The translations under genes and the position numbers were made by a program. DNA of 47,800 nucleotides from an uncultured Atopobium sp. (lineage in GTDB: Bacteria > Actinomycetota > Coriobacteriia > Coriobacteriales > Atopobiaceae), in NCBI GenBank assembly GCA_938036925.1, contig CALHVU010000017.1, forward strand, positions 1-47,800, read 5' to 3'. The notes below the pieces were generated by a model. It made no database searches. It worked only from the letters and a program-made list of their open reading frames with translations, and was not told the origin of the DNA. How positions within the stretch are numbered: position 1 is the first letter of the stretch; the number at the start of each line of letters is the position of its first letter. Below are positions 31,951 through 39,480 of the stretch, piece after piece.

Positions 31951-32898
31951 TTAGTTTTCTGAAGAAGTTTGGGGCTCTGCGGGTTTCTCGCCAAGCTCGC
32001 TGATAAAGATAGCAACAAAGATAACAATGAAGCCCAGGAAAATTGTAGGGGTAATAACTTCGGCAAGGAAGATCACGCCAAAAACTGCTGCAAAAATACT
32101 GTCCAGAGAAATAATTAGTGAGGCCTGAACAGGAGCAACTGACTTCTGTGCGCGGTTCTGCAAAACACCAGTCAGTGCGGTTGCAATAAGAGTGATGTAG
32201 GCGAGGGCAACCCAGGCATTTATGGGCAGTGCCGCAAAATTGGGAACCGTTTCAAAGCAAAGCGCGTAGGCAAGGCAGGGAAGGGCGCTCACGCCAAGCT
32301 GCACCACCGTAAGTGTGATGATGTCGTATTTGTGAGCAAGCTCGGCAGTAAGCACAAAAACGAAGGCAAAAATAATGGCTGAGAGCAATGTCATCTGCTC
32401 GCCCAAGCCAAACGAGAACGAAAAATCAGTGCCCAGTGAGATAAGACCAATGCCAGCTACGCATAAAAAGGCTGCAAAAATACTGGTTCCATGAGGTTTT
32501 TTCTTTGCAATGAGCCAGTTTACAAACGGAATCATCGCGCAATAAATTGATGCAATAAAAGCAGCTTTACCTGCAGTGGTATAAGCAAGAGCTCCATTTT
32601 GGAACAGAAATCCTAGACCGTTAAGAACGCCTAAGAGCACGCCGTATTTGATATGTGTGACATTCAAGTGTTCTTTAAGTTTTTTTCTAAAGATGATGGC
32701 AACAATACCTACGGCAAAGACAAAACGTAAGGTCATAAGCCAAGCTGCCGAGATATAACTAATTGCATCTTTGATAACGACAAATGACCCGCCCCAGATA
32801 AGTGCGCAGATAAGAAGAGCAAACTTCCATACAAGCGTAGAAGAAGTATCTAGTGTGAGTCCGGAAGAGTTTCTAGTAGAAAGATCTGATGATGCCAC
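31951..32898 (-). CDS. EamA-family (DMT superfamily) permease
   Basis: The 315-residue protein has ten hydrophobic helices in two EamA repeats; the first opens FALLICALIWGGSFVVIKDA. Family members export metabolites or amino acids, or import small solutes; the substrate cannot be read from sequence. The start is a GTG with only a weak ribosome site, so the exact N-terminus is unsure by about 20 residues before the first helix. It is divergent to the DegV gene; the 201-nt gap between them holds A/T-rich promoter-like words on both strands. Confidence 0.85.
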   Translation of the reverse strand: MASSDLSTRNSSGLTLDTSSTLVWKFALLICALIWGGSFVVIKDAISYISAAWLMTLRFVFAVGIVAIIFRKKLKEHLNVTHIKYGVLLGVLNGLGFLFQNGALAYTTAGKAAFIASIYCAMIPFVNWLIAKKKPHGTSIFAAFLCVAGIGLISLGTDFSFSFGLGEQMTLLSAIIFAFVFVLTAELAHKYDIITLTVVQLGVSALPCLAYALCFETVPNFAALPINAWVALAYITLIATALTGVLQNRAQKSVAPVQASLIISLDSIFAAVFGVIFLAEVITPTIFLGFIVIFVAIFISELGEKPAEPQTSSEN

Positions 32899-33099
32899 GC
32901 GCTATCCATTCCCGTCGAAGGTAAAAGTTAAGGTATAGGTAGTGTTCTGAGAAAATCAAACGCGTGCAAGTATACGTGATTTTGCACTTGAAGCGCCCCA
33001 CAAGCAGCATAAAAATGAGATTAGAAGTATACTCACATCTGCAAGAAAAATAAGTGTGTGCGTTTGTTTTATGCAAGAAGATATTTCAAGGAGACTCGT

Positions 33100-33984
33100 A
33101 TGTCCAACTACGTTCTGACCTGTTGCTCTACGGCCGATGTAAGTGAGAAGTACCTTCAGTCACGTGATGTGAAATACGTATATTTCAACTACGAGCTTGA
33201 TGGTGTCCAGTGCAAGGATGACTTTGGTCGCACTAATGCACCAGCTGACCTCTATAAAAAGATGCTTGCAGGCGCTGAGTGCCGTACTTCACAGGTATCA
33301 ATTGGTGAGTACATGGCCTTCTGGCGTCCTTTCCTTGAGGAGGGCAAAGACGTTCTTCATGTTTCGTTGAGTTCTGGCGTTTCTGGAACGTATGAGTCTG
33401 CTTGCCAGGCAAAGGTAGAAATTGAGCAGGAGTTTCCTGACAGAAAGATTGAGGTTGTCGATTCTCTTCAGGCATCTTCTGGCTATGGTTTGCTGGTAGA
33501 CGGTCTTGCCGATAAGCGCGATGAGGGTCTGTCTTTTGACGAAGCAGTTGCATGGGCCAAAGAGGCTCGTCACCGTGTGTATGGATGGTTCTTCTCAACA
33601 GATTTGACCTTCTTTGTTCGTGGTGGTCGCATTTCTAAGACAGCTGGCCTGCTTGGCGGCATGCTTAACATTTGTCCTGTTATGGATATCGAGGCCGACG
33701 GTTCTTTGGCTGTTAAAGAGAAGGCTCGTGGTAAGAAGAAAGCAATTGCTCGAGTTGTTGAGATTATGATTCAAACCGCTGAGCAGGGAAATGCTTATGC
33801 GCGTAAAGTGTTTATCTCTAATTCTGAGTGCGCTTCTGATGCTCAGGCTGTTAAAGAGCTTATTCAAGAGAAGCTTCCTCAGACAGGCGATATCAACATC
33901 TTTACTATTGGTGCAACAATTGGCGTTCATACTGGCCCTGGAACTGTTGCAACGTTCTGGTGGGGAGAAGAGCCTCGCGCTTAA
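33100..33984 (+). CDS. DegV family fatty-acid-binding protein
   Basis: DegV/FakB proteins hold a fatty acid and, where FakA exists, present it for phosphorylation. The product has 294 residues with CCSTADVSEKYL at the start, RTSQVSIGEYMAF, HVSLSSGVSGTYESA, the RGGRISKT loop and GVHTGPGTVATFWW at the end. The ATG at 33100 has the ribosome site AAGGAG; the frame is open upstream only to a non-family extension. No FakA kinase is in the window. Confidence 0.9.
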   Translation: MSNYVLTCCSTADVSEKYLQSRDVKYVYFNYELDGVQCKDDFGRTNAPADLYKKMLAGAECRTSQVSIGEYMAFWRPFLEEGKDVLHVSLSSGVSGTYESACQAKVEIEQEFPDRKIEVVDSLQASSGYGLLVDGLADKRDEGLSFDEAVAWAKEARHRVYGWFFSTDLTFFVRGGRISKTAGLLGGMLNICPVMDIEADGSLAVKEKARGKKKAIARVVEIMIQTAEQGNAYARKVFISNSECASDAQAVKELIQEKLPQTGDINIFTIGATIGVHTGPGTVATFWWGEEPRA

Positions 33985-34019
33985 GATGTTGCTCGAGTAG
34001 GTAAGAAAGGTCTTTGGTC

Positions 34020-35213
34020 ATGGTTAATTTTGAGTACGTTGTACCTACTCAGGTGGTTTTTGGAAAAGATACTCAGCTTCGTGCGGCAGAGCTTGTCTCT
34101 GCTCACGGAGGCAGCAAGGTGCTGGTGCATTTTGGTGGCAATCATGTGGTAAAGAGCGGCTTGCTTGACCAGATTCACCAGCTTTTAAGCGATGCTGGAA
34201 TTGCGTATGTTGACTGTGGTGGAGTTGTTCCTAACCCTCGGTTAGAGCTTGCAGAAGAAGCTGTAGAGCTGGGAAAACGCGAGGGTGTTGACTTCATTTT
34301 GGCTATCGGCGGCGGATCTGTCATGGATTCTGCTAAGGCTATTGCATATGGCTTAGCCAATGATGTCTCTCTTGAAGACCTCTATTTGCATAAGGTCAGT
34401 GTTTCAAAGGCAGCTCCTATTGGCGTCATCTCCACTATCGCAGGAACTGGCTCTGAGACCTCGGATTCTTCCGTCATGAACATTACGCTGGCTGATGGTC
34501 GCGTACTAAAGCGTTCTTATCACCATCAGAGCGGTCGTCCTTGCTTTGCGATCATGAATCCAGAGCTCACTTACTCTGTAAGCGCTTATCAGACGGCATC
34601 AACAGGCGCAGATATCATGATGCACACCATGGAGCGCTACTTTACGCTCGAGAAGGACGTGGCGCTCACTGACGAGCTGGCTGAGGGACTCTTGCGTACC
34701 GTAAAAGAAGCTGTTCTGGTTGCCGTCAAAGAGCCAGAGAACTACGCTGCACGAGCAGATTTGCTCTGGGCCTCGTCGCTTTCTCACTGCGGACTTACCG
34801 GAACTGGTCGCGTAAGCGATTTTGCCTCTCATGCCATTGAGCATGAGCTCAGCGCAAAGTATGACGTCGCTCATGGTGCTGGCCTCACGGCTATTTGGGC
34901 AAGTTGGTCCCGCTACGTTATGCATCAAGATCCAGAGCGCTTTGCGCAGTTTGCCGTCAATGTTTTTGGAGTTCAAAACAACTTCCATAATCCTGTTGCT
35001 ACGGGTCTTGCAGGAATTGAGGCGTGGAATCAGTGGTGTCATGCAATTGGTATGCCAACCTCCCTTGCAGAGCTTGGAGTAGACCCTTCTGAAGAGGATA
35101 TTCTTCAGATGGCTGAGGGCACTATTGACGCTCGTGGTGGAGATCATGCAGGCAACTTTATGCAGCTTAAAACAGCAGATGTTCAGCAGATTCTGAGGAT
35201 GGCTTTAAAGTAA
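34020..35213 (+). CDS. iron-type alcohol dehydrogenase, YqhD/BdhA-like
   Basis: The enzyme reduces aldehydes with NADPH. The product has 397 residues with the nucleotide motif GGGSVMDSAKA at about 96-106. Metal ligands are Asp198, His202, His271 and His285, whose spacing (4, 69, 14) equals that of E. coli YqhD (194/198/267/281). The ATG at 34020 is nine bases after AAAGG; an in-frame TTG at 34014 is too close to that site. It stands alone 35 nt after the DegV gene, possibly co-transcribed. Confidence 0.92.
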   Translation: MVNFEYVVPTQVVFGKDTQLRAAELVSAHGGSKVLVHFGGNHVVKSGLLDQIHQLLSDAGIAYVDCGGVVPNPRLELAEEAVELGKREGVDFILAIGGGSVMDSAKAIAYGLANDVSLEDLYLHKVSVSKAAPIGVISTIAGTGSETSDSSVMNITLADGRVLKRSYHHQSGRPCFAIMNPELTYSVSAYQTASTGADIMMHTMERYFTLEKDVALTDELAEGLLRTVKEAVLVAVKEPENYAARADLLWASSLSHCGLTGTGRVSDFASHAIEHELSAKYDVAHGAGLTAIWASWSRYVMHQDPERFAQFAVNVFGVQNNFHNPVATGLAGIEAWNQWCHAIGMPTSLAELGVDPSEEDILQMAEGTIDARGGDHAGNFMQLKTADVQQILRMALK

Positions 35214-35306
35214 AGTTTCTCAAGGCAAATTTTGTTTCATTGCGGGTATTATTACTACATACGAAGTTACTGAGCCACTAAGCTCAAACATACGGAAGGA
35301 AGATTC

Positions 35307-35765
35307 ATGAGCGGTTTTGTTAAGGCAGACAATGTTTTTGTAAACCAGAACGCAGCGAGCCGTAATGATGTCCTGCGTTTTATTGCCAATAAGGCTCAGG
35401 AGGCTGGCGTAACTGATAATGCAGACGCTGTTTACAATGCTTTTTTGGCTCGTGAGGAAATGGGCGAGACTGGCATGACTGACGGTTTTGCAGTTCCACA
35501 CGCAAAAGATACTGCTATCAAGGACGCAGCTGTCTTTGTCTTCAAGAACAGCGCCCCTCTTGAGTGGCCTTCTTTTGACGAGAAGCCCGTTGATGTTGCT
35601 ATTGCACTGCTTGTTCCAGATGGAGAGGCTGGCACCACTCACATCAAGCTTCTTTCTAAGACCGCTGTTCTTCTGATGAGAGATGAGTTTAAGTCTTTGC
35701 TCCGTGGCTCTAATGATCAGGAAGTTATTGCTCAGGCTATTAACGAGGGCATTAGCGAGGAGTAG
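35307..35765 (+). CDS. PTS fructose-type EIIA domain protein
   Basis: A single-domain phosphocarrier of 152 residues. The phospho-accepting His65 lies in GFAVPHAKDTAI, and HIKLLSKTAVLL is the second family segment. It could be a sugar-specific EIIA whose membrane partners lie elsewhere, or a regulatory PtsN-like protein; no EIIB or EIIC is nearby. The ribosome site GGAAGGAAG precedes the ATG. A TTTCTCGCCA motif starts three bases after the stop. Confidence 0.88.
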   Translation: MSGFVKADNVFVNQNAASRNDVLRFIANKAQEAGVTDNADAVYNAFLAREEMGETGMTDGFAVPHAKDTAIKDAAVFVFKNSAPLEWPSFDEKPVDVAIALLVPDGEAGTTHIKLLSKTAVLLMRDEFKSLLRGSNDQEVIAQAINEGISEE

Positions 35766-35832
35766 GGTTTCTCGCCAGATTATAGAGGGCTTGGCAGGTA
35801 CTTCCTGTAACAGTCTAACTGGGTAAAATTTT

Positions 35833-35866
35833 GGACACTCAAGCACAAACTTGAGTGTCCTTTTTT
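35833..35866 (+). terminator. intrinsic terminator after the EIIA gene
   Basis: A perfect 11-bp stem GGACACTCAAG/CTTGAGTGTCC (35833-35860), 6-nt loop and six T. Confidence 0.93.
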
Positions 35867-35915
35867 GGGTAAAAAGGCGTACACTTGTACTAGTTTTAGT
35901 CGAGAAGGGAGTCAG

Positions 35916-36488
35916 ATGTTTACACCATGTACTGACAAGCGCGTTGCTGTCTTTTTTGCTGATGGTTGTGAAGAGATTGAGGGACTGAGCGTTGTTGATG
36001 TCCTGTATCGTGCGGGTATTCCCTGTGACAAAGTGTCTATCTCTGATTCCTTGAGCGTGACTTCTTCTCATCAGGTTACCTTTTTAACAGACAAGCTGCT
36101 CAGTCAGGTCTCGTTTGATGATTACAGCATGTTGGTGCTTCCTGGCGGTCTTCCCGGAACCACTAATCTTGAGGCTTGTGAGCCACTTATGCAGGCAGTT
36201 GATGCGTTTGCGGAAGATGGTCGCGCACTTGCTGCAATCTGTGCTGCTCCTTCAATTTATGCTAAGCGTGGATTACTTGAGGGTAAGAAAGCTACGTCCA
36301 ACCCAGGTTTCCAGCACTTTCTCTCAGAGAATGGCGCCAATCTTTCGCAAGATGCGGTTTGCGTTGATGGCTCTTTTATTACCAGTCAGGGCGCGGGAAC
36401 AGCTCTAAAGTTTGGCCTTGAGATTGTTCGTTATCTTGTAGGTAATGACGTGGCAGAAAAAGTTTCAAAAGGCATTGTGCTTATCTAG
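35916..36488 (+). CDS. DJ-1/PfpI family protein
   Basis: DJ-1-type proteins act in oxidative and carbonyl stress. The product has 190 residues with the acidic partner region DGCEEIE (Glu19/Glu20), and the nucleophile Cys109 in AICAAPSIY followed by GLLEGKKATSNPGFQ, close to human DJ-1 numbering (Glu18, Cys106). The ATG at 35916 follows AAGGGAG; an in-frame TTG at 35865 overlaps the terminator tail. Three bases separate it from the Y-family polymerase gene, so the two are probably one operon. Confidence 0.92.
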   Translation: MFTPCTDKRVAVFFADGCEEIEGLSVVDVLYRAGIPCDKVSISDSLSVTSSHQVTFLTDKLLSQVSFDDYSMLVLPGGLPGTTNLEACEPLMQAVDAFAEDGRALAAICAAPSIYAKRGLLEGKKATSNPGFQHFLSENGANLSQDAVCVDGSFITSQGAGTALKFGLEIVRYLVGNDVAEKVSKGIVLI

Positions 36489-36491
36489 GCC

Positions 36492-37835
36492 ATGGCACCT
36501 TCTCAAAAACAGTACCTGGTTATTGATCTAAAGAGTTTTTACGCATCAGTTGAGTGTGTTGAGCGAGGCCTTGATCCCATGAAGGCCAAGCTTGTTGTGG
36601 CTGATCTTACCAGGACAGAAAAGACAATCTGTTTGGCTGTTTCACCCGCTCTTCGTGCGCTGGGTGTTCCTGGACGTTGCCGCGTTTTTGAGATTCCCAA
36701 TAACCTTACTTACGAGGTAGCACCTCCTCGCATGGCTCTATATGTGGAGCGCTCTGCAGACGTTTATTCGGTGTATCTCAAATACATTGCTCCAGAAGAC
36801 ATCCACGTTTACTCCATTGACGAGGCATTTATTGATGTAACACCGTACTTATCGCTTTATGGATGTACGGCAAGAGAGTTGGGCGAGAAAATCCGTGCAG
36901 ATGTAGCAAAAACTACTGGCATTCCTGCTACCTGTGGTTTGGGTCCAAACTTGTACCTGGCAAAAATTGCGCTTGATATTACGGCAAAGCACAGCCCCAA
37001 CTTTTTTGGCGAGCTTGATGAAGAATCGTACAAGCTTAAACTCTGGAACCATAAGCCCTTAACTGATTTTTGGCATATCGGCGCAGGTATTCAAAAGCGT
37101 CTTGCGGCAATGAATATTCACACCATGGGCCAGCTTGCTACGGCTCCCACAGAGCCTTTGTATAAAGAATTTGGTGTTGATGCAGAAATTCTTATTGATC
37201 ATGCGTGGGGTATTGAGCCAACAACCATTGCAGATATTAAGGCCTACAAGTCTCAAAGTCATTCTGTCTCAACGGCGCAGGTCTTTGATCACAATAGAGA
37301 TACAGAGGGCGCGCGTCTTATCTTTAAAGAGATGGTTGAGGCGTTGTCTTTAGAGCTTGTAACGCAAAAGCTGGTTTGCTCTTCTATTGGCATCTATATT
37401 GGCTACTCGGCAACAGAGAGCCAGATGGAAGAGCTGAGGCAGACGGGGGATTATAGGAGCTGGAGAAGACATATTCCCTCCAGCAGTGGCACTAGGAAGC
37501 TCTCTTATCCTACTAACTCTAGAGATGAGCTTATGGCAGAGGTTTTGTCTTTCTTTGACGAGCGCGTAATACCTTCAGAAAGTGTGCACCGCGTGGGTCT
37601 TACCTTCGGAAACACTCAAGAAGAAACGGGCTCAGGTATTCAGACTTCTCTTTTCCAGGACAACACTGTTTTAGAAAGAGAACGCCAGCGTCAAGATACT
37701 ATCAATGCCATAAAGAAAAAGTTTGGTAAGAATTCTTTGCTCAAAGCTATGGACTTGCTCCCCGAAGCAACTGCACGACAGAGAAACGCTCAGATTGGAG
37801 GACATCGTAGTGGAGAAGAAACCAATGAGGCCTAA
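36492..37835 (+). CDS. Y-family DNA polymerase (UvrX/UmuC-like)
   Basis: Such polymerases copy across damaged DNA. The product has 447 residues. Catalytic acids are in VIDLKSFYASVE (first Asp) and YSIDEAFID (Asp-Glu), followed by GIPATCGLGPNLYLAKIALDITAK, the helix-hairpin-helix FWHIGAGIQKRLAAM and a little-finger domain after about 250. The sequence Lys after Asp (DLKSFYASVE) is like the Bacillus UvrX/YqjW branch rather than DinB. The ribosome site is weak; coupling to the DJ-1 gene is likely. A YolD-like gene overlaps its 3' end. Confidence 0.92.
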   Translation: MAPSQKQYLVIDLKSFYASVECVERGLDPMKAKLVVADLTRTEKTICLAVSPALRALGVPGRCRVFEIPNNLTYEVAPPRMALYVERSADVYSVYLKYIAPEDIHVYSIDEAFIDVTPYLSLYGCTARELGEKIRADVAKTTGIPATCGLGPNLYLAKIALDITAKHSPNFFGELDEESYKLKLWNHKPLTDFWHIGAGIQKRLAAMNIHTMGQLATAPTEPLYKEFGVDAEILIDHAWGIEPTTIADIKAYKSQSHSVSTAQVFDHNRDTEGARLIFKEMVEALSLELVTQKLVCSSIGIYIGYSATESQMEELRQTGDYRSWRRHIPSSSGTRKLSYPTNSRDELMAEVLSFFDERVIPSESVHRVGLTFGNTQEETGSGIQTSLFQDNTVLERERQRQDTINAIKKKFGKNSLLKAMDLLPEATARQRNAQIGGHRSGEETNEA

Positions 37836-38046
37836 ACAGGGTTTCTCGCCAGCAGAAGCTAGCGTAAAAGAGGATGCGTTTGCAGCGCAGATGCACTACG
37901 GACACCCTCGCATGTCGCGAGCAAACAGGGCAAAAATATTTATGCCTTTTGATGCTCTGAAAGGTTTACGAGAAGCCTTGGCAGAAAGAGAACAAGAAGC
38001 TCAAGACCATATAAAAGACTTTCATGACTTACCACACTGGTCATAG
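37810..38046 (+). CDS. YolD-like small protein
   Basis: A 78-residue protein with the YolD signature MSRANRAKIFMPFDALKGLREAL. YolD genes sit next to Y-family polymerases in Firmicutes, and the product may modulate the polymerase. The GTG at 37810 has the best ribosome site (GGAGG, 37797-37801); an ATG at 37825 is the alternative. It overlaps the polymerase gene by 26 nt, implying coupled translation. The overlap zone is followed by a TTTCTCGCCA motif (37842-37851) inside the reading frame, read as Phe-Ser-Pro. Confidence 0.78.
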   Translation: MEKKPMRPKQGFSPAEASVKEDAFAAQMHYGHPRMSRANRAKIFMPFDALKGLREALAEREQEAQDHIKDFHDLPHWS

Positions 38047-38047
38047 G

Positions 38048-38078
38048 TTTATACGATAAAATAGACAGGTCGTATAAA
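38048..38078. promoter_or_regulatory. 9-bp inverted repeat around a -10-like box
   Basis: TTTATACGA (38048-38056) and TCGTATAAA (38070-38078) are perfect inverse copies 13 bp apart. TAAAAT (38057-38062), a good -10 box, lies between them. No clear -35 is seen. It looks like an operator for the membrane protein gene that follows. Confidence 0.5.
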
Positions 38079-38095
38079 GAAATCGAGGAGGTTTC

Positions 38096-38722
38096 ATGAA
38101 CCCCAAAGCAAAGATTGCCATTCCAGCAATTGTGGCTCTCATTTTTATCGTCATTGATTTTGTTGCACCAGTTCAGTATCTCAGCTATTTCCACACGGTA
38201 TTTAACTTTGCAACTCGTCAGACAAACCCTATTTCTCTGATTCTTGCACGTATTACCTACATTATTTTCCTATGCTATCTTTTTGCTGCGGTTTCAGGTC
38301 TTTTGAGGGGCTTCCGTCCTCGTCTTAGGTGGGGTCTTTCCATTCTCTCTGTAGTTGGTTTAACTTCCGCACTTACCGAGCTCTCTGTGATGATTTCTAT
38401 CAGCCAGGCGGTAAACTTCACCACCCTTATTCTTAACATCATGATTGTGGGCTTCTTGTTCCTCACGGCTCTTCTTGCACTTCTCATTTGGGTTCGTGCT
38501 AAGAAAGAGTTTGACCAGAGTCAGGCTGATCTTGAGGAGGAAGAGGTTGTTGTTTCTCCAATGCCTCTTGCTACCGAGGGCGCAGAGGTTGCTCCTGTAG
38601 TTCCTGTAACTGCAGAGGCTGCAGCAGCACCTGAGGTACCAGCAGCTCCAGCAGTACCTGAGGCTCCTGCAGCTCCTGCAGCTCCAGAAGCTCCTGCAGC
38701 ACCTGAGGCTCCACAGGAGTAG
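38096..38722 (+). CDS. four-helix membrane protein with Ala/Pro/Glu-rich tail
   Basis: No family recognised. The 208 residues contain about four transmembrane helices (7-28, 47-69, 79-101, 107-131), then an acidic linker (DQSQADLEEEEV) and a tail of about 60 residues built from Ala-Pro-Glu-Val repeats (APEAPAAPAAPEAP). The tail is in the place of a wall-spanning or cytoplasmic spacer. The ribosome site GAGGAGG is strong. It lies 54 nt before the ABC exporter genes and might be co-expressed. Confidence 0.75.
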   Translation: MNPKAKIAIPAIVALIFIVIDFVAPVQYLSYFHTVFNFATRQTNPISLILARITYIIFLCYLFAAVSGLLRGFRPRLRWGLSILSVVGLTSALTELSVMISISQAVNFTTLILNIMIVGFLFLTALLALLIWVRAKKEFDQSQADLEEEEVVVSPMPLATEGAEVAPVVPVTAEAAAAPEVPAAPAVPEAPAAPAAPEAPAAPEAPQE

Positions 38723-38776
38723 TTGCTCACCCACTCTCTTCTTGTTTGGAGGAATTCTTACTTATAGGAGAACCGT

Positions 38777-39478
38777 ATGTCTTTTGTTGAATTTAAAGAG
38801 GTAACAAAGACGTATACCATGGGCTCCGTCAAGGTACACGCTGTCCATGACATGAACTTCTCCATAGAAGAGGGCGAGCTTTGCGTAATTGTTGGCCCAT
38901 CAGGTGCCGGTAAAACAACTGTCTTAAATATGCTCGGAGGTATGGATACCTGTACCTCCGGGTCTATTTATTTAGACGGAAAAGAAATTGGCGGGCTTTC
39001 GGAAAAAGAAAGAACGCTCTATCGCCGTCATGACATTGGCTTTGTTTTCCAGTTTTACAATCTTGTTCCTAATCTCACTGCAAAAGAAAACGTTGAGCTT
39101 GCTTCTCAGATTTGTCTTGACCCTATGCAGCCAGAAGATGCGCTACGCGCCGTTGGTCTTGAGCATCGTATGGATAACTTCCCAGCTCAGCTCTCCGGTG
39201 GAGAGCAGCAACGCGTTTCTATTGCACGCGCTTTGGCAAAGAATCCGCGTCTTCTGCTCTGCGATGAGCCAACAGGTGCGCTGGATTATAAAACAGGAAA
39301 GCAAATTCTTAAGCTCTTGCAGGATATGTGCAAAGAGCAGCATAAGACCGTGGCTATTGTCACGCACAACTTTGCGTTCACTCAAATTGCCGATAGGGTA
39401 ATCCACGTTAAAGAGGGTCAAGCTCAATCGGTAGAAATTAATCAACACCCAGCTGACGCGCTTACTGTCGAGTGGTAG
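38777..39478 (+). CDS. ABC exporter ATPase, MacB/LolD-like
   Basis: The 233-residue ATPase has Walker A GPSGAGKTT (about 40-48), signature LSGGEQQR (about 138), Walker B LLLCDEPTGALD (about 159-170) and the switch His in IVTHN. This subfamily pairs with FtsX-like permeases that act by mechanotransmission or lipoprotein/peptide export. The ribosome site TAGGAG precedes the ATG. The permease start follows within three bases of its stop. Confidence 0.94.
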   Translation: MSFVEFKEVTKTYTMGSVKVHAVHDMNFSIEEGELCVIVGPSGAGKTTVLNMLGGMDTCTSGSIYLDGKEIGGLSEKERTLYRRHDIGFVFQFYNLVPNLTAKENVELASQICLDPMQPEDALRAVGLEHRMDNFPAQLSGGEQQRVSIARALAKNPRLLLCDEPTGALDYKTGKQILKLLQDMCKEQHKTVAIVTHNFAFTQIADRVIHVKEGQAQSVEINQHPADALTVEW

Positions 39479-39480
39479 TT

